A stretch of 64,000 nt of DNA from Paenibacillus eucommiae (GTDB taxonomy: Bacteria; Bacillota; Bacilli; Paenibacillales; NBRC-103111). This document shows positions 62,388-64,000 of this stretch, in pieces. The stretch's first letter is position 1. Each line of letters starts with the position of its first letter. The notes below the pieces were generated by a model. That model made no database searches and was not told the origin of the DNA. It worked only from the letters and a program-made list of their open reading frames with translations. The stretch covers positions 1-64,000 of the forward strand of contig NZ_JAGGLB010000017.1 in assembly GCF_017874215.1 (NCBI RefSeq). Reading direction: 5' to 3'. A program made the translations under genes and the position numbers.

Positions 62388-63218
62388 ATGAAAGATAGCA
62401 AAGTGAATATAGATGACAATGAAAATATAGAGGTTAAAGAAACTAAGGCCGCTAAAGAAGCTCCTTATTTTATGATCCAGTCTGTGGATAGGACGTTAAA
62501 TATTCTGCAGTGCTTTATCGAAGAGCGCCGCCCCTTAGGGGTTAGTGAGGTTGCCCGTAAATTAAAGCTGCACAAAAGCGTCGTACACCGCCTCATGCTG
62601 ACCCTGCAAGCCCATAGCTATCTGGAGCAAGTGAAAAATACGGACAAATATATGGTCGGACCGAAGGCTTTTGAATTTGGATCGGTATACACGAACTCAA
62701 CGAATCTGGTTGATGAAGGCAGAAGGACGCTGGTCGAGCTGGTTGACCGTCTTGGTTTTACAGCTCACCTTGCTATTCTGGAAAAGGATTCCGTGCTTTA
62801 TTTATTGAACGTAGAGCCCGAGAATCTAAAATATTTATTTGGTGCGGTAGGACAGCGAAGACCTATTTACAACACAGCGCTCGGAAAATGTTTGACAGCT
62901 TGGCTGCCTGAAGAAGAAGTCGTAAAGGCGCTGGAGAATTGCAAGTTCGAGAAGATGACGGATCATACGATTTTATCCTTGGAAGCTTTCATTACCGAGC
63001 TTGAGCGGGTGCGTCAAGTAGGCTTTGCCATCGATAATGAGGAGTCGTCATTTGGAGTGCGCTGCTTTGCGGCTCCGGTCCGGAATCAAGATGGCGAGGT
63101 TATTGCTGCGATAAGCGTCAGCGGCTATGCTGTGGCCGAGGAGAAAATCAATGAATTCGGCATTACGATCAAAAGCATGGCGTCCCAATTGTCACGGAGA
63201 ATGGGGCATTTTGAGTAG
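62388..63218 (+). CDS. IclR-family transcriptional regulator
   Basis: The product has 276 residues. An acidic N-terminal tail of about 30 residues precedes the winged helix-turn-helix (QSVDRTLNILQCFIEERRPL, then GVSEVARKLKLHKSVVHRLM). The C-terminal effector domain has the characteristic YNTALGKCLTAWLPEEEV and ends in a ISVSGYA segment. ATG 62388 follows AAGGAGATAG. IclR proteins usually regulate the adjacent catabolic operon in response to a pathway acid, so the genes at 59435-62313 and at 63246 onward are the likely targets. Confidence 0.94.
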   Translation: MKDSKVNIDDNENIEVKETKAAKEAPYFMIQSVDRTLNILQCFIEERRPLGVSEVARKLKLHKSVVHRLMLTLQAHSYLEQVKNTDKYMVGPKAFEFGSVYTNSTNLVDEGRRTLVELVDRLGFTAHLAILEKDSVLYLLNVEPENLKYLFGAVGQRRPIYNTALGKCLTAWLPEEEVVKALENCKFEKMTDHTILSLEAFITELERVRQVGFAIDNEESSFGVRCFAAPVRNQDGEVIAAISVSGYAVAEEKINEFGITIKSMASQLSRRMGHFE

Positions 63219-63245
63219 TTTTTTTATCCTTGAATCGAGGTGCGA

Positions 63246-64000
63246 ATGATGGCATTACCTATGAAACAAGACACAATTCGTCTCGCTATGCTTGGAATGG
63301 TGGATGGCAACGGCCATCCCTATTCCTGGAGTGCTATGTTTAACGGATACAACCGCGAGCTGATGAATGAATGCCCGTTTGCTGGCATACCCGTTTATTT
63401 GAACAAGGAGCCCGCTGAAACGCTTCAGATTAATGGTGCCAATGTCACCCATATATGGACTGATAATCCAGATGATGCTGAAAAGGTGGCCAAGGCGTCC
63501 CTGATTCCCCATATCGTCACCAGACCAGAGGATGTCATTGGACAGGTAGACGCTGTCATCGTCGCTACAGATAAAGGGCATGAGCATGTAGAGCGCTGCC
63601 GCCCGTTCATTGAGGCGGGTATTCCCATTTTCGTGGATAAGCCGCTGGTGGACAATGAAAAGGATTTGCAAGTATTCACCGAGTGGGTCAATCAGGGGAA
63701 AGCGATTCTTTCTTCGAGCAGCATGCGCTACACCAAAGAATTTATTCCGTATCATCTTTCCACCCGTAATCTGGGGGAGCTTCGTTTTGCATCCATCACC
63801 ATGGCGAAATCCTGGGAGCGTTACGGTATTCATGCCTTGGAAGGTATTTACCCGATTCTGGGACCAGGGTTTATTTCCGTGCGCAACACAGGTACTATCG
63901 ATCGTAATGTTGTGCATCTGAAGCATGCGAGCGGAGCTGATGTCATCGTATCCGTTGTGTCTGATATGTATGGGGCTTTTGGGCTGCTGCAGCTTTGCGG
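63246..64000 (+). CDS. Gfo/Idh/MocA-family oxidoreductase, cut by the window end
   Basis: Only the first 251 codons are present, running open to the last base. The N-terminal nucleotide-binding region begins TIRLAMLGMVDGNGHPYSWS, with AVIVATDKGHEHVERCRPFI and the family Lys-Pro in IPIFVDKPLVDNE. Start ATG 63246 (or 63249) follows GAGGTG. It follows the IclR gene by 27 bases. It is a different subgroup from the Gfo/Idh/MocA gene at 6299. It probably oxidises a sugar derivative in the same catabolic pathway. Confidence 0.85.
   Translation, partial: MMALPMKQDTIRLAMLGMVDGNGHPYSWSAMFNGYNRELMNECPFAGIPVYLNKEPAETLQINGANVTHIWTDNPDDAEKVAKASLIPHIVTRPEDVIGQVDAVIVATDKGHEHVERCRPFIEAGIPIFVDKPLVDNEKDLQVFTEWVNQGKAILSSSSMRYTKEFIPYHLSTRNLGELRFASITMAKSWERYGIHALEGIYPILGPGFISVRNTGTIDRNVVHLKHASGADVIVSVVSDMYGAFGLLQLC

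Noticed and set aside
63255..63926. 223-codon minus-strand ORF at the window end
   Set aside because: It is antisense to the truncated Gfo/Idh/MocA gene, whose motifs are clear on the + strand.

Overview
The window looks like chromosome of a Paenibacillus-type member of the Firmicutes (order Bacillales, family Paenibacillaceae). Indicators are moderate GC, strong AGGAGG-type ribosome sites, a YesM/YesN-type two-component pair, LplB/LplC-type permeases with large lipoprotein binding proteins, a giant protein ending in three S-layer homology (SLH) domains, an endospore-cortex gene (cmpA), and DUF5696 and NHL-YIP1 proteins next to sugar ABC transporters. No insertion sequence, prophage or CRISPR array was found. 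Assignments rest on reading motifs by eye; no database search was run.

Region 1 (1-31 kb) is a carbohydrate-utilisation locus read almost entirely on the + strand. It opens with a membrane-anchored AraC regulator (596-2869) and a lipoprotein solute-binding protein (3008-4612). A chain of predicted cytoplasmic enzymes follows: LamG/beta-propeller protein, Gfo/Idh/MocA oxidoreductase, ceramidase-family hydrolase and DegT-type aminotransferase. Two tandem paralogous exported beta-helix proteins come next (10008-14011). Then follows a tightly overlapped transporter cluster (14146-27763): one MalK-type ATPase, two permease pairs, two solute-binding proteins of different architecture, an NHL-YIP1 membrane protein and a DUF5696 protein. 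After a terminator come an extended SDR and two tandem mannonate-dehydratase-family proteins.

Region 2 (31-36.3 kb) is an interlude: an aldo/keto reductase and a MerR regulator divergently arranged around a textbook MerR-type promoter, a Big_2 domain remnant, a class A penicillin-binding protein with a Lys/Asp repeat tail, and an MDR-family oxidoreductase.

Region 3 (36.6-55.7 kb) is a second polysaccharide locus: a 1731-residue SLH-anchored beta-helix protein, an SGNH hydrolase, the sensor kinase/response regulator pair, a secreted beta-helix protein, a GH110-like beta-helix protein, an LplB/LplC/lipoprotein importer and a GH43-type glycosidase. The enzymes beside the importer lack signal peptides. 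The likely logic is depolymerisation outside, import, and exo-cleavage inside; the enzyme families hint at a galactose-rich glycan.

Region 4 (55.9-58.8 kb) is core chromosome: four tRNA genes (Leu, Glu, Ser, Asn), corA, an sprT-family gene and cmpA. Region 5 (59.4 kb to the end) is a catabolic cluster: HpcH/HpaI aldolase, SDR, NagA-like deacetylase, IclR regulator and a truncated Gfo/Idh/MocA gene.

The most unusual non-coding signal is a family of three related intergenic elements at about 91-277, 48845-49232 and 58837-59273. They are same-stranded and highly structured, and the two full copies show compensatory base changes in a long internal stem. This suggests a conserved RNA or structured DNA element that I do not recognise.
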